Source of the DNA: Pseudaminobacter sp040045035
GTDB lineage: Bacteria; Pseudomonadota; Alphaproteobacteria; Rhizobiales; Rhizobiaceae
Length of the DNA stretch: 64,000 nucleotides
Assembly (NCBI RefSeq): GCF_040045035.1
Contig: NZ_JBDZDS010000004.1
Coordinates: 62,001 to 126,000, forward strand
Reading direction: 5' to 3'
In this document: positions 1 through 9,621 of the stretch, in pieces
Layout: each line of letters begins with the position of its first letter
Position numbering within the stretch: the first letter of the stretch is position 1
Notes under the pieces: generated by a model
Told to the model about the DNA's origin: nothing
What the model saw: the letters and a program-made list of their open reading frames with translations, nothing else
Database searches by the model: none
Program-made: the position numbers and the translations under genes

Positions 1-1
1 C

Positions 2-967
2 GGCGACCGCTGCTCGGATGCCGACTGGTGGCCGACGGTGCGCGCCTTCGAGTCCGCAGTGAAGACAAACAAGGCGCGCGGCGCGATTGTCGCCTCGATG
101 CTGGAAAACGTGACCGAGGCGCACGCCGCCGAGCTGTTCAAGCGCGGTATCGTGCCTCTGCAGGGCATCGTCGAAGCAATGGATGCCGCCGAGGCCGCTG
201 CGTTCATCGGCGAGGCATGGGCCCGTCCGGCAAGCGGTGCCATTGGGTCGAATGTAAATTCGACTGCCGGTTCCGGCCGCCATACGCCCGACGAGACCGA
301 GGCCAAGGCGCTTCTCCGTTCGGCCGGTCTTGCCGTGCCGCAGAGCGCGCGCGCGGCCAGCGTGGCCGAGGCGGTCGCGGCTGCGGAGAGGCTCGGCTTC
401 CCCGTTGCGTTGAAGGCGCTGGGCGTCGCCCACAAGAGCGAGCTCGGCGCGGTGAAACTCAACCTCAAGTCTGCCGAAGAGGTGCGGGCGACCGCCGAGG
501 CTCTACTGCCGCTCGGTACCGGCCTCTATGTCGAGCGCATGGTGGAGGGCGGCGTCGCCGAGCTGATCGTCGGCGTCACGAACGACGCGCTGTTCGGTCC
601 AGTCATGACCGTGGGCACCGGCGGCGTATTGGTCGAACTGCTCAAGGACAGCGCCACGCTGCTTCTGCCGGCATCGCGCGAAGAGGTCGAGGCGGCGCTG
701 AAGAGCCTGCGGCTCTACCCGCTTCTCGACGGCTATCGCGGCCGCGCCAAGGCCGATGTGTCGGCTGCGGTGGACGCGATTCTCGCTATTTCGCGCTTCG
801 TCCAGGAACGCGCGGGCACGATCGAGGAGCTCGACGTGAACCCGCTGATCGTCTGCGGCGAGGGCAAGGGCGCGTGGATCGCCGATGCGCTTCTGGTGAC
901 CAACGAAGGCGAAGCGGCAGCCGCCGCTTCCCACGAGAAAAAGGTTGCGGTTGCGGCCGAAGGCTGA
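2..967 (+). CDS. Acyl-CoA synthetase (ADP-forming type), C-terminal part, truncated by window edge
   Basis: The reading frame is open from base 2, so the true start lies upstream; about 321 residues are visible. The first ~75 residues look like the end of the CoA-ligase half of an ADP-forming acetate/acyl-CoA synthetase. From about residue 90 there is an ATP-grasp_5 domain: the EAKALLRSAGL entry helix, the FPVALKALG..HKSE.GAVKLNL strand region, the GVTNDALFGPVMTVGTGG core and the ELDVNPLIV segment near the C-terminus. Such enzymes couple acyl-CoA formation to ATP. Twenty-one bases separate it from caiD, so it probably supplies the CoA thioester for that enzyme; this substrate link (carnitine or crotonobetaine) is inferred from the neighbour only. 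Confidence 0.85.
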   Translation, partial: GDRCSDADWWPTVRAFESAVKTNKARGAIVASMLENVTEAHAAELFKRGIVPLQGIVEAMDAAEAAAFIGEAWARPASGAIGSNVNSTAGSGRHTPDETEAKALLRSAGLAVPQSARAASVAEAVAAAERLGFPVALKALGVAHKSELGAVKLNLKSAEEVRATAEALLPLGTGLYVERMVEGGVAELIVGVTNDALFGPVMTVGTGGVLVELLKDSATLLLPASREEVEAALKSLRLYPLLDGYRGRAKADVSAAVDAILAISRFVQERAGTIEELDVNPLIVCGEGKGAWIADALLVTNEGEAAAAASHEKKVAVAAEG

Positions 968-988
968 GCCGCCAGGGAGGTTTTCAAA

Positions 989-1771
989 ATGTCCGATGTC
1001 GTAAAGACCCGGCGCGAAGGCGCCATTCTCGAAGTCACGCTCGACCGGCCCAAGGCCAATGCGATCGACCTCGCCACCTCGCGCCTGCTGGGCCTGACCT
1101 TCCAGGCCTTCCGCGACGATCCCGAACTGCGGGTTTGCATCGTGAAGACGGCCGGCGAAAAGTTCTTCTCCGCCGGCTGGGACCTCAAGGCCGCCGCAAA
1201 TGGCGATGCGGTCGATGGCGATTACGGCGTGGGCGGTTTTGCCGGCCTGCAGGAATTGCGGGACATGAACAAGCCGGTCATCGCCTGCGTCAACGGCATG
1301 GCGGTGGGCGGCGGCTTCGAGCTCGCGCTGTCCTGCGACCTCATCTACGCCTCCGAACATTCCTCCTTCGCGCTGCCGGAAATCCGTGCCGGCACGCTGG
1401 CCGATGCGGCGACCATCAAGTTGCCCAAGCGCATTCCCTATCACATCGCCATGGACCTGCTGCTCACCGGCCGCTGGATGGACGTGGCCGAGGCGCATCG
1501 CTGGGGCCTCGTCAACGAGGTGCTGCCGGCCGAGAAGCTGGAAGACCGCGTCTGGGAGATCGCCCGCCTGCTCGCCGGCGGTCCGCCGCTGGTCTTCGCG
1601 TCCATCAAGGAAGTGGCCCGCAGGGCCGAGGCGATGGAGTTCCAGGACGCCATGAACTGGATCACCAAGCGCAAGTTCCGCACCGTCGACGAGCTCTACG
1701 CCTCCGAAGACAACATGGAGGGTTTTCGCGCGTTTGCCGAAAAGCGCGACCCGGTGTGGAAGGGCAAATAG
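989..1771 (+). CDS. caiD: Carnitinyl-CoA dehydratase / crotonobetainyl-CoA hydratase
   Basis: 260 residues, an enoyl-CoA hydratase/isomerase (crotonase) fold enzyme that interconverts carnitinyl-CoA and crotonobetainyl-CoA. It resembles E. coli CaiD closely along its length: LDRPKANAID near residue 18, GEKFFSAGWDLKAAA at 56-70, GGGFELAL at 107-114, FALPE at 127-131 and the C-terminal FAEKRDPVWKGK. The two catalytic glutamates fall at Glu111 and Glu131, the numbering used for E. coli CaiD. A GGGAGG ribosome site precedes the ATG. The gene sits between an acyl-CoA synthetase and an esterase in one direction. No caiA, caiB or caiT is in view, so whether the pathway ends in gamma-butyrobetaine or another product cannot be told. 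Confidence 0.88.
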   Translation: MSDVVKTRREGAILEVTLDRPKANAIDLATSRLLGLTFQAFRDDPELRVCIVKTAGEKFFSAGWDLKAAANGDAVDGDYGVGGFAGLQELRDMNKPVIACVNGMAVGGGFELALSCDLIYASEHSSFALPEIRAGTLADAATIKLPKRIPYHIAMDLLLTGRWMDVAEAHRWGLVNEVLPAEKLEDRVWEIARLLAGGPPLVFASIKEVARRAEAMEFQDAMNWITKRKFRTVDELYASEDNMEGFRAFAEKRDPVWKGK

Positions 1772-1795
1772 CATAGCAGTGCAGGAGGACGACCG

Positions 1796-2737
<942 letters not shown>

Positions 2738-2745
2738 GGGCGCTC

Positions 2746-2768
2746 TCCCTCCCCTCCAGGGGGAGGGA
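2746..2768. terminator. 9-bp GC-rich hairpin just after the esterase gene
   Basis: Arms TCCCTCCCC and GGGGAGGGA (perfect 9 bp, 5-base loop) begin nine bases after the esterase stop codon. There is no T-run, so it is either a Rho-assisted transcript end or a copy of the short C/G-rich palindrome common between genes in rhizobial genomes. Confidence 0.45.
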
Positions 2769-3404
2769 TAGTCGTCGCGCGCTTCATCATCGCCACGCCC
2801 GGTTTTCACCGTCTGACCATTTCAAAGAGCGCTCCCGATTGGGAGGTTGGGAAGACGGGCGGTCGTCGGACGCGCTCGTTTAGGTAAATCTTGCGGCCCT
2901 TCGACCGCCCGTTCGATGCTCTTGCCCCCGCTCAGTCGCCTCCACATTCGCATGGCCAGCCGCCGCCAAGGCCCGGGCTTGGGGGTTCATCACCCAGTGA
3001 CGCCACCGTAGCGCCACCAGCCCGGACATCGTCGCCCTCCACGTGCATCCGGTTCATGACCCGTGTTCCCGTGAGGCCGATGCGCAGGATTATGCGTGGG
3101 GGCGGGAATGGTGGGGAGAAAAGAAGCGGTGACTTTCCTTTGGTGCGAATGATTTCAATTGCTTGACGCTAGTCGGTCCCGGAATTCATCCACGCGATAC
3201 GATGCGGCAGGCTCTTTCTGCACCGCAGCGGCAGCTTTGGCCGACCGGCATGGGTCCCCGGAACCTCCGCACTTCGCTGTCGCTCGTGCTCCGGCCCGAG
3301 GATGACCGGAGGTGGGCGCGCGGCAAGCCGATCACGGGCGATGCCACTTCGCCCCCGCTCGGGGATGACGGAGATGGGGACCAGCCGAGGCGTGCCCGTA
3401 CAAC
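2769..3404. other. Long non-coding stretch between convergent genes
   Basis: About 640 bases separate the ends of the esterase and phosphodiesterase genes. The short open frames here lack ribosome sites and family resemblance. The only structure I see is a mosaic repeat around 3246-3310 and a second CTCGGGGATGACGGAG fragment near 3360, both listed separately. It looks like repeat-derived spacer DNA. Confidence 0.6.
3246..3310. repeat. Dispersed intergenic mosaic repeat, copy 1
   Basis: The segment runs from GCATGGGTCCCCGGAACCTC through TTCGCTGTCGCTCGTGCTC to CCGAGGATGACC. It shares the block TTCGCTGTCGCTC and the pattern 'GCATGG..TCCC ... GAGG..GAATGACGG' with the copies at 28388-28452, 28567-28630 and, more weakly, 38444-38514. 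All lie between convergent genes. It resembles the rhizobial intergenic mosaic element class; that naming is by analogy. Confidence 0.55.
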
Positions 3405-4244
3405 TTATCCCAAAAACGGCTTGGCCTTCATCGAATCCGGAATCTCGACACCGAGCCGGCTAAGCACTGTCGGTGCCAGCTGCAACTGATCTAGCAAAGC
3501 CCCGCTCTCCGGGCCTTCGCCCCGGCCGAAATAATAGAGCGCAAAATCCTGCTGGTCGTCCTCGCGGCCACCATGGTGGCCGCGGTCGGTTTGGCCGTGG
3601 TCGGCGGTGACCATCACTTCGTAGCCGGCTTCAATCCACTTTGGCAGGAAGGCCGCCAGCATGCCGTCCATGGCGTAGCAGGCGTGGTCCATCTCGATGC
3701 AGTCGTGGCCGTAGCGGTGACCCATGGAGTCCAGCGTGCAGGTGTGCAGGATGCCGTAGTGGATGCCGTGGCGCTTGGTCAGCATGGTCAGCGTGGCGAA
3801 GAGGTCGACATCGCTCGGCGTCATCTGGTTCTTGTGGTTGTAGCCGGTCATGGTGTGGAAGCGGCCATGGGTGATCGGACCGCCCGGCTCGTCATATTCC
3901 ATGTCTTCGACGAGGTCGAAGGGATAGCGATTGAAGAATTCCGACCAGTAGGAATGCGTCACCGCGCCGGTCTTGCCGCCGGCCTTCGATATTTCCGAGA
4001 ACAGATCGGGCTGCTCGACGCGGAAGCGATCCTCGTTGGAGCGGATGCCGTGTACCTGCGGCGACACGCCGGTGTGGATCGAGGCATAGCAGCAAGCCGA
4101 GGTTGAAGGCAGCACCGAGCGCATTTTCCACACGCGCGCATCGCCCGACTGCACCCAGCCTTCGAGATTGCCGAACAGCCGGCGCCAGTTGCGATAGGGC
4201 ACGCCGTCAAGAATGATGAGCAACAGCTTGTTCTTCAGCGCCAT
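3405..4244 (-). CDS. Alkaline-phosphatase-superfamily phosphodiesterase/nucleotide pyrophosphatase
   Basis: About 279 residues from the ATG at 4244, chosen because GGAG lies six bases upstream; a TTG 12 bases earlier would overlap that site. N-terminal LLLIILDGVPYRNW carries the first metal-binding Asp, and PSTSACCYASIHTGVSPQVHGI matches the nucleophile region of type I phosphodiesterases/nucleotide pyrophosphatases. Further metal-ligand motifs are LDSMGHRYGHD and TADHGQTDRGHHGG. No signal peptide or membrane helix, so probably cytoplasmic. It stands alone, convergent with the esterase gene and on the same strand as the ABC genes ~100 bases further on. The substrate (phosphonate, nucleotide or phospholipid head group) is unknown. 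Confidence 0.8.
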   Translation of the reverse strand: MALKNKLLLIILDGVPYRNWRRLFGNLEGWVQSGDARVWKMRSVLPSTSACCYASIHTGVSPQVHGIRSNEDRFRVEQPDLFSEISKAGGKTGAVTHSYWSEFFNRYPFDLVEDMEYDEPGGPITHGRFHTMTGYNHKNQMTPSDVDLFATLTMLTKRHGIHYGILHTCTLDSMGHRYGHDCIEMDHACYAMDGMLAAFLPKWIEAGYEVMVTADHGQTDRGHHGGREDDQQDFALYYFGRGEGPESGALLDQLQLAPTVLSRLGVEIPDSMKAKPFLG

Positions 4245-4373
4245 GGGCCGCTCCAACTTAATAGAAAACCCGAGAACCGGAATCGGTTCTCGGGAAGGAT
4301 GATACGTAGATTCAAGCGGTTAGGTAGTCTGCCGCGCGTCGGTAATTGACGCGCAATGATGTGGCCGTCCGGG

Positions 4374-6041
4374 TCAGTTCCCCGCGCTTTCCATGCGGCG
4401 CCCCGCGATTGCCTTCTCCAGCCAGCCCACTTCCATCTCCGGGACGGAGGAGAGCAGCAGGTCGGTATAGGCGTCGAACGGCGGTTTCAGCACCTGGCTC
4501 TTCGGCCCATAGCGCACGATCTCGCCGCGATACATCACCGCGATGGAGTCCGCGATGGCCTTCACCGTGGCGAGGTCGTGGGTGATGAAGAGATAGGCGA
4601 CCTGCTCCTCCTTCTGCAGCTCGAGCAGCAGCTGAAGGATGCCGTGCGCCACCAGCGGGTCGAGTGCCGATGTGACCTCGTCGCAGATGATAAGGCTCGG
4701 CTTGGCCGCCAGTGCGCGGGCGATGCAGACGCGCTGCTTCTGGCCGCCCGACAGCTCGGCCGGGTAGCGGTCGACAAAGCCCTTGCCCATCTCGATCTTG
4801 TCAAGCAGTTCGGCCACGCGCTTGTCGCGCTCGCGCCCACGCAGGCCGAAATAGAACTCCAGCGGCCGGCCGATGATGGTGCCCACGGTCTGGCGCGGGT
4901 TCATCGCCACGTCGGCCATCTGGTAGATCATCTGCAGCTGGCGCAGGTCCTCCTTGCTGCGGTCGGCAAGCCGTCCGGGCAGGGTGCGTCCGCCGAAGGT
5001 GATGCTGCCTTCGAGCGGCGGCAAAAGGCCGGTGATGGCGCGGCCGAGCGTGGATTTGCCCGAGCCGGATTCGCCCACCACGGCAAGCGTCTGCCCGGCG
5101 GGGATCTCGACCGAGACGTTCTTCAGCACCTTGATCGCGCCGCCGCCATAGGCCGCGGTGACGTTTTTCACCGACAGCGCCGCCGCCTTGCCCGGCGCAT
5201 GCTCCTCATGCGCGATCTCGTGCACCGAGACGAGCTGGCTGGTGTATTCCTGCTTGGGCTGGGTGATGATCTGGCGCGTGTCGCCCCATTCGACCAGCTT
5301 GCCATGCCGCAGCACGGCGATCTCGTCGGCGACTTGCGCCACCACGGCGAGGTCGTGGGTGATGTAGAGGGCTGCCACGCCGGTGTCGCGGATCGCCTCC
5401 TTGATCGCCGCCAACACGTCGATCTGGGTGGTGACGTCGAGCGCGGTGGTCGGCTCGTCGAAGACGATCAGGTCGGGCTCGGAGCAGAGAGCCATGGCGG
5501 TCATGACGCGCTGCAACTGGCCGCCGGAGACCTGGTGCGGGAAGCGCTTGCCGATGTTTTCCGGGTCCGGAAGGCTGAGCTTGCGGAACAGGTTCACCGC
5601 GCGCTTCTCGGCCTCGGCGCGGCTGGAGACGCCGTGCTTGAGCGAGGCCTCCACCACCTGCTTCATCAGCCGGTGGGCGGGGTTGAAGGCAGCGGCCGCC
5701 GACTGCGCGACATAGCAGACCTCGCGGCCGCGCAGTGCCCTGAGGCCGCCCTTGCCGCCTTTCAGGATGTCGCGGCCGTTGAGGATGACCTCGCCGCCGG
5801 TAATGCGGACGCCTCCGCGGCCATAGCCCATGGAGGACAGGCCGATTGTGGACTTGCCGGCACCCGATTCGCCGATGAGGCCGAGCACCTTGCCGCGCTC
5901 GAGCGATACCGACACGCCGTCGACGATGACGACGTTGCGCGGCGCTTCGCCGGGCGGATAGACGGTGGCCTCGATCTTGAGGTTGCGAATGTCGAGCAGC
6001 TTTTCGGATGCGCCGGTGGTCTGCGATGCGAGCCTATCCAT
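4374..6041 (-). CDS. Dipeptide-class ABC transporter ATPase, DppD-DppF fusion
   Basis: 555 residues containing two complete ABC ATPase domains. Domain 1: Walker A GESGAGKST at 58-66, signature VSGGQLQRV at 171-179, Walker B LIVFDEPTTALD at 191-202. Domain 2: Walker A GESGSGKST at 323-331, signature LSGGQKQRV at 430-438, Walker B LIICDEVTSALD at 450-461. Separate DppD and DppF proteins of peptide/nickel (PepT) importers are here one polypeptide, so both sites of the ATPase dimer are encoded in a single gene. The start overlaps the end of the upstream permease gene by 8 bases. It is the last gene of the leftward transport operon. Confidence 0.93.
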   Translation of the reverse strand: MDRLASQTTGASEKLLDIRNLKIEATVYPPGEAPRNVVIVDGVSVSLERGKVLGLIGESGAGKSTIGLSSMGYGRGGVRITGGEVILNGRDILKGGKGGLRALRGREVCYVAQSAAAAFNPAHRLMKQVVEASLKHGVSSRAEAEKRAVNLFRKLSLPDPENIGKRFPHQVSGGQLQRVMTAMALCSEPDLIVFDEPTTALDVTTQIDVLAAIKEAIRDTGVAALYITHDLAVVAQVADEIAVLRHGKLVEWGDTRQIITQPKQEYTSQLVSVHEIAHEEHAPGKAAALSVKNVTAAYGGGAIKVLKNVSVEIPAGQTLAVVGESGSGKSTLGRAITGLLPPLEGSITFGGRTLPGRLADRSKEDLRQLQMIYQMADVAMNPRQTVGTIIGRPLEFYFGLRGRERDKRVAELLDKIEMGKGFVDRYPAELSGGQKQRVCIARALAAKPSLIICDEVTSALDPLVAHGILQLLLELQKEEQVAYLFITHDLATVKAIADSIAVMYRGEIVRYGPKSQVLKPPFDAYTDLLLSSVPEMEVGWLEKAIAGRRMESAGN

Positions 6042-6864
6042 TGCCGCGGCCTCCCTTCAGATCGGTGGTGCGGTTGAGGATCCAGTCGGCCACGAGGTTG
6101 ACCGAGATGGCCAACACGGCGATTGCGGCGGCGGGGATGAGCGCGGCCGGGATGCCGAACACGATGCCTTCCTTGTTTTCCTTGACCATGCCGCCCCAGT
6201 CGGCTTCCGGCGGCTGTACGCCGAGGCCGAGGAAGGAGAGCGCCGATAGGAACAGCACGGCAAAGATGAAGCGCAGGCCGAGCTCGGCCACCAGCGGCGA
6301 CAGCGCGTTGGGCAGGATCTCGCGGAAGATGATCCAGCCGCGGCCTTCGCCGCGCAGTTTTGCGGCCTCGACATAGTCCATGACGTTGATGTCGACGGCC
6401 ACCGCGCGCGCCAGGCGGTAGACACGGGTGGAATCGAGCACGCCCATGACCAGGATGAGCGTCGCGATGTTGCCGGGCAGCACCGAGAGCACCACCAGCG
6501 CGAAGATGAGCGTGGGGATCGCCATCAGGAGATCGACGCCGCGCGACATGGTCTGGTCGAACCAGCCGCCGATGACCGCGGCGGTGAAGCCGAGGATAGA
6601 GCCCATGGTGAAGGACAGAGCCGTGGCGAGCGCTGCGATCAGGATCGTCGTACGCGCGCCGAAGATCATGCGCGAGAGCAGGTCGCGGCCGAGATTGTCT
6701 GTGCCCAGCCAGTGCGCGGCCGACATCGGCTCCCACACGTCGCCGACGATCTCGGCATTCGGGAACGGCGCCACCCACGGCGCGAAGATCGCAGCGAAGG
6801 CGAACAGGCCGGTGACGATGAGGCCGAGCCAGGCGCTGAGCGGTATGTTTTTCAAGGTCAGCAT
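6034..6864 (-). CDS. ABC transporter permease, DppC/OppC class
   Basis: 276 residues, hydrophobic, with the typical short N-terminal cytoplasmic start, a first helix at about 12-32, the periplasmic segment AHWLGTDNLGRDLLSRMIFG (hallmark of the OppC class) and about five further membrane helices. The cytoplasmic EAA-type loop is seen at DYVEAAKLRGEGRGWIIFREILPN. It pairs with the DppB-class permease 13 bases upstream and overlaps the ATPase gene. Confidence 0.92.
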   Translation of the reverse strand: MLTLKNIPLSAWLGLIVTGLFAFAAIFAPWVAPFPNAEIVGDVWEPMSAAHWLGTDNLGRDLLSRMIFGARTTILIAALATALSFTMGSILGFTAAVIGGWFDQTMSRGVDLLMAIPTLIFALVVLSVLPGNIATLILVMGVLDSTRVYRLARAVAVDINVMDYVEAAKLRGEGRGWIIFREILPNALSPLVAELGLRFIFAVLFLSALSFLGLGVQPPEADWGGMVKENKEGIVFGIPAALIPAAAIAVLAISVNLVADWILNRTTDLKGGRGNG

Positions 6865-6877
6865 GAACCCGTCCCCC

Positions 6878-7834
6878 TTACTTCGGATGCCTGAGGCGCG
6901 GATTGGACACGATGGCCGTGATATCGGCGATGATGTTGAGCGCGATGTAGACGGCGGCGAAGATCAGGCCGCAGGCCTGCACCACCGGCACGTCGCGCTT
7001 GGCCACATGGTCCACCAGATACTGCCCCATGCCGGGATAGACGAAGATGACCTCGACCACGACAACACCGACGACGAGATAGGCGAGGTTCAGCATAACC
7101 ACGTTGACGATGGGCGCGATCGCGTTGGGGAAGGCGTGACGCCGGATGATCTCGAAGGGCGAAAGGCCCTTGAGCTCGGCCGTCTCGATATAGGCCGACT
7201 GCATGACGTTGAGGATGGCCGCGCGCGTCATGCGCATCATGTGCGCCAGCACCACCAGCGTCAGCGTGGCGGCAGGCAGCGCGATCGCCTTCATGCGGTC
7301 GAGGAAGGACATGCCGTCGAACACGGTCGAGACGCTGGGGAACCACTGCATCTGCACCGCCACGAAATAGATCAGCAGGTAGCCGATGAAGAATTCGGGC
7401 AGCGAGATCGAGGCCAGCGTGAGGCCGGAGATGAGCTTGTCGACGAAGCCGTTCTTGTGGCGCACGGCGATGAGGCCGAGGATGATGGCCAGCGGCACCG
7501 AGACGACTGCAGCCCAGAAGGCCAAGAAAAGCGTGTTCTTCAGCCGTCCGCTCAGCGAGGTCGCAATGTCCTGCCCGTTCGACAGGGCCGTGCCCATGTC
7601 GCCATGCAGCATGCCCCAGAGCCAGTGGAAGTAGCGGACATAGGCGGGGTCGTTCAGCCCCAGCTGTTCGCGCAGGTTGGCAAGGGCCTGCGGCGTCGCG
7701 GATTGACCAAGGATGGACTGCGCCACGTCGCCCGGAAGGATCTGCGTGCCAACGAAGATCAGGACCGAGACGGCGAGCAGCAGGAGCAGGCCCAGCGCAA
7801 TGCGCTGGGCCACCAGTTTCAGGAGCGAGGACAT
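6878..7834 (-). CDS. ABC transporter permease, DppB/OppB class
   Basis: 318 residues with the OppB/DppB start (a first membrane helix LGLLLLLAVSVLIFVGTQILPGD followed by a long periplasmic loop) and five or six membrane helices. The EAA loop is seen at YIETAELKGLSPFEIIRRHAFPNAI. It forms the inner-membrane channel with the next gene. It lies 16 bases downstream of the first binding-protein gene. Confidence 0.92.
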   Translation of the reverse strand: MSSLLKLVAQRIALGLLLLLAVSVLIFVGTQILPGDVAQSILGQSATPQALANLREQLGLNDPAYVRYFHWLWGMLHGDMGTALSNGQDIATSLSGRLKNTLFLAFWAAVVSVPLAIILGLIAVRHKNGFVDKLISGLTLASISLPEFFIGYLLIYFVAVQMQWFPSVSTVFDGMSFLDRMKAIALPAATLTLVVLAHMMRMTRAAILNVMQSAYIETAELKGLSPFEIIRRHAFPNAIAPIVNVVMLNLAYLVVGVVVVEVIFVYPGMGQYLVDHVAKRDVPVVQACGLIFAAVYIALNIIADITAIVSNPRLRHPK

Positions 7835-7850
7835 CTGTGCGGGGCCGGAC

Positions 7851-9434
7851 TCACGCCTGGACCCAGCACTTCGACAGGGCGTAGCCGCCCATCATCTCCT
7901 GGTTGCCGTCCTCGAACCAGCCGCCGACCTTCGGGCCGGTCGCGTCGATGAAGTCGTTGAACATCGGCGTGATCACGCCGCCCTCGTCGCGAACCATCTC
8001 GCCCATCGACTTGTAGAGTGCGACGCGCTTGTCCTTGACGAGTTCGGCGCGGGCCTGGAACAGCATCTTGTCGAAGTCTTCGCGGAAGAAGCGGGTGTCG
8101 TTCCAGTCGGCCTTCGAATAGTAGGCGGTGGAGTACATCTGGTCCTGCGTCGGGCGGCCGCCCCAGTAGGAAGCCGAGAAGGGCTGCTTGTTCCACACTT
8201 CCGACCAGTAGCCGTCACCGGGCTCGCGCTTGACCTCGATGGTGATGCCGGCCTTGGCGGCACTTTGCTGGTAGAGCTGGGCCGCATCGATGGCGCCAGG
8301 GAAGGCGACGTCGGAGGTGCGCAGCAGGACCGGGCCATCATGGCCGGACTTCTTGAAGTGGAAGGCGGCCTTTTCCGGGTCGAACACGCGCTGCTCGATT
8401 TCGGCAAACAGCGGGTAGGACTTGTTGATCGGCGTGTCGTTGCCGACCGAGCCGTAGCCGTGCAGGATCTTCTGCACCATCTCCTCGCGGTCGAGCGCGT
8501 ATTTCAGCGCCAGGCGCAGGTCGTTGTTGTCGAACGGTGCGGTGTTGCAGTGGGCGATGAAGACGTAGTGGCCCTTGCCGGCCACGTTCTGGATGGTGAC
8601 GCCCGGCACGCGCTTGATGAGATCGACGATCTTCGGCTCGACGCGGTTGATCATGTCGACCTGGCCGCCCTGCAGCGCGGAGGTGCGGGCCGTCGCGTCG
8701 TTGATGACGATGATCTCGATGGTGTCGGCAAAGCCGCGGTCATCGCGCCAGTAGTTGGCAAACTTTTCGCCGACATGGCGCACGCCCGGCTCGTTGACCG
8801 CCACCTTGTAGGGGCCGGTGCCGATGCCTGCGACCGGGTTGTCCTTGCCGCCGTTCGGCTGGATCATCAGGTGATAGTCGTCCAGCAGGTAGGGCAGGTC
8901 GGCATTGGCATCCTTGAGCGTGAAGACCACGTTCTGGCCGTCGACCTTGATGGTGTCGATGCCGCCCATGATGCCCAGCGCGCCCGACTTCGAGTTCTCG
9001 TCGGAGTGGCGCTCCATGGTGGCGAGGACGTCGTCCGGGGTCATCTCCTTGCCGTTGTGGAACTGCACGCCCTTGCGGATCTTGAAGGTCCAGGTCTTGG
9101 CGTCGGCGGAAGCGCCCCATTCCTCGGCCAGGCAAGGCTTCACCTCGCCGTCGGGCGCAAGCTGAACGAGCTGCTCGCCCCACTGGCGGCCGAACTTGTA
9201 GGGCACCTGGCTCTGCCAGGAAGCCGGGTCGAGGCTGTTGGTGGATTCACCGCCCTGCATGCCGGCCTTCAGCGTGCCGCCCTTCTGCGGGCCTGCCGCG
9301 CGTGCGGCGTTGCCCATGAGGGTGTTAGCGAAGGCGGCGGTGACGCCCAGGGCGGCCGCGCGACCAAGGAAATCGCGGCGGCTGAGCTTTCCGGTGGCGA
9401 CACGACGGCTCAGGAATTCCAGTTCGTTGGACAT
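7851..9434 (-). CDS. Periplasmic substrate-binding protein of dipeptide-class ABC transporter (paralogue A)
   Basis: 527 residues from the ATG at 9434, which has GAGG about ten bases upstream and restores the normal N-terminus; the frame is open 159 bases further up. A twin-arginine signal is clear: SRRDFLGRAAALG at 18-30, hydrophobic stretch and ARAAG cleavage region near 44-48, so the protein is probably exported folded by Tat. The rest is an SBP_bac_5 (cluster C) protein: TWTFKIRKGVQFHNGKEMTPDDV, the PYLLDDYHLMIQPNGG region and SASYWGGRPTQDQMYSTAYYS. It is highly similar along its whole length to the next upstream gene, with which it must share one permease/ATPase set. Confidence 0.93.
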   Translation of the reverse strand: MSNELEFLSRRVATGKLSRRDFLGRAAALGVTAAFANTLMGNAARAAGPQKGGTLKAGMQGGESTNSLDPASWQSQVPYKFGRQWGEQLVQLAPDGEVKPCLAEEWGASADAKTWTFKIRKGVQFHNGKEMTPDDVLATMERHSDENSKSGALGIMGGIDTIKVDGQNVVFTLKDANADLPYLLDDYHLMIQPNGGKDNPVAGIGTGPYKVAVNEPGVRHVGEKFANYWRDDRGFADTIEIIVINDATARTSALQGGQVDMINRVEPKIVDLIKRVPGVTIQNVAGKGHYVFIAHCNTAPFDNNDLRLALKYALDREEMVQKILHGYGSVGNDTPINKSYPLFAEIEQRVFDPEKAAFHFKKSGHDGPVLLRTSDVAFPGAIDAAQLYQQSAAKAGITIEVKREPGDGYWSEVWNKQPFSASYWGGRPTQDQMYSTAYYSKADWNDTRFFREDFDKMLFQARAELVKDKRVALYKSMGEMVRDEGGVITPMFNDFIDATGPKVGGWFEDGNQEMMGGYALSKCWVQA

Positions 9435-9519
9435 ATATTGTTCCTCACTCTGGTTAGGTGACTTTAAACAGTCTTGTTTTGCTTGTTGGGCAGATATTGC
9501 GCGGAAGATTTCGTCTTCG

Positions 9520-9538
9520 GCAAGGCGAATTGCGACAT
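9520..9538 (-). promoter_or_regulatory. Candidate regulatory motif upstream of binding protein A
   Basis: Plus-strand GCAAGGCGAATTGCGACAT matches 16 of 19 bases of GTAAGGCAGATTGCGACAT at 11297-11315. In each case the ATTGCGACAT core ends 95 bases from the start codon of its binding-protein gene, while the rest of the two leaders looks unrelated. Confidence 0.4.
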
Positions 9539-9621
9539 TGGGTGGCGTAAATGAAGCGCGGCTGTGGACTAAAGGATGCCGGCACGCCGGCACCCCTTGA
9601 AAAGCCCGTATTTGGCGGGTC

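Noticed and set aside
4356..6077. 573-residue plus-strand open frame over the ABC ATPase gene
   Set aside because: The minus-strand frame carries both full sets of Walker and signature motifs; the plus-strand reading is a shadow.
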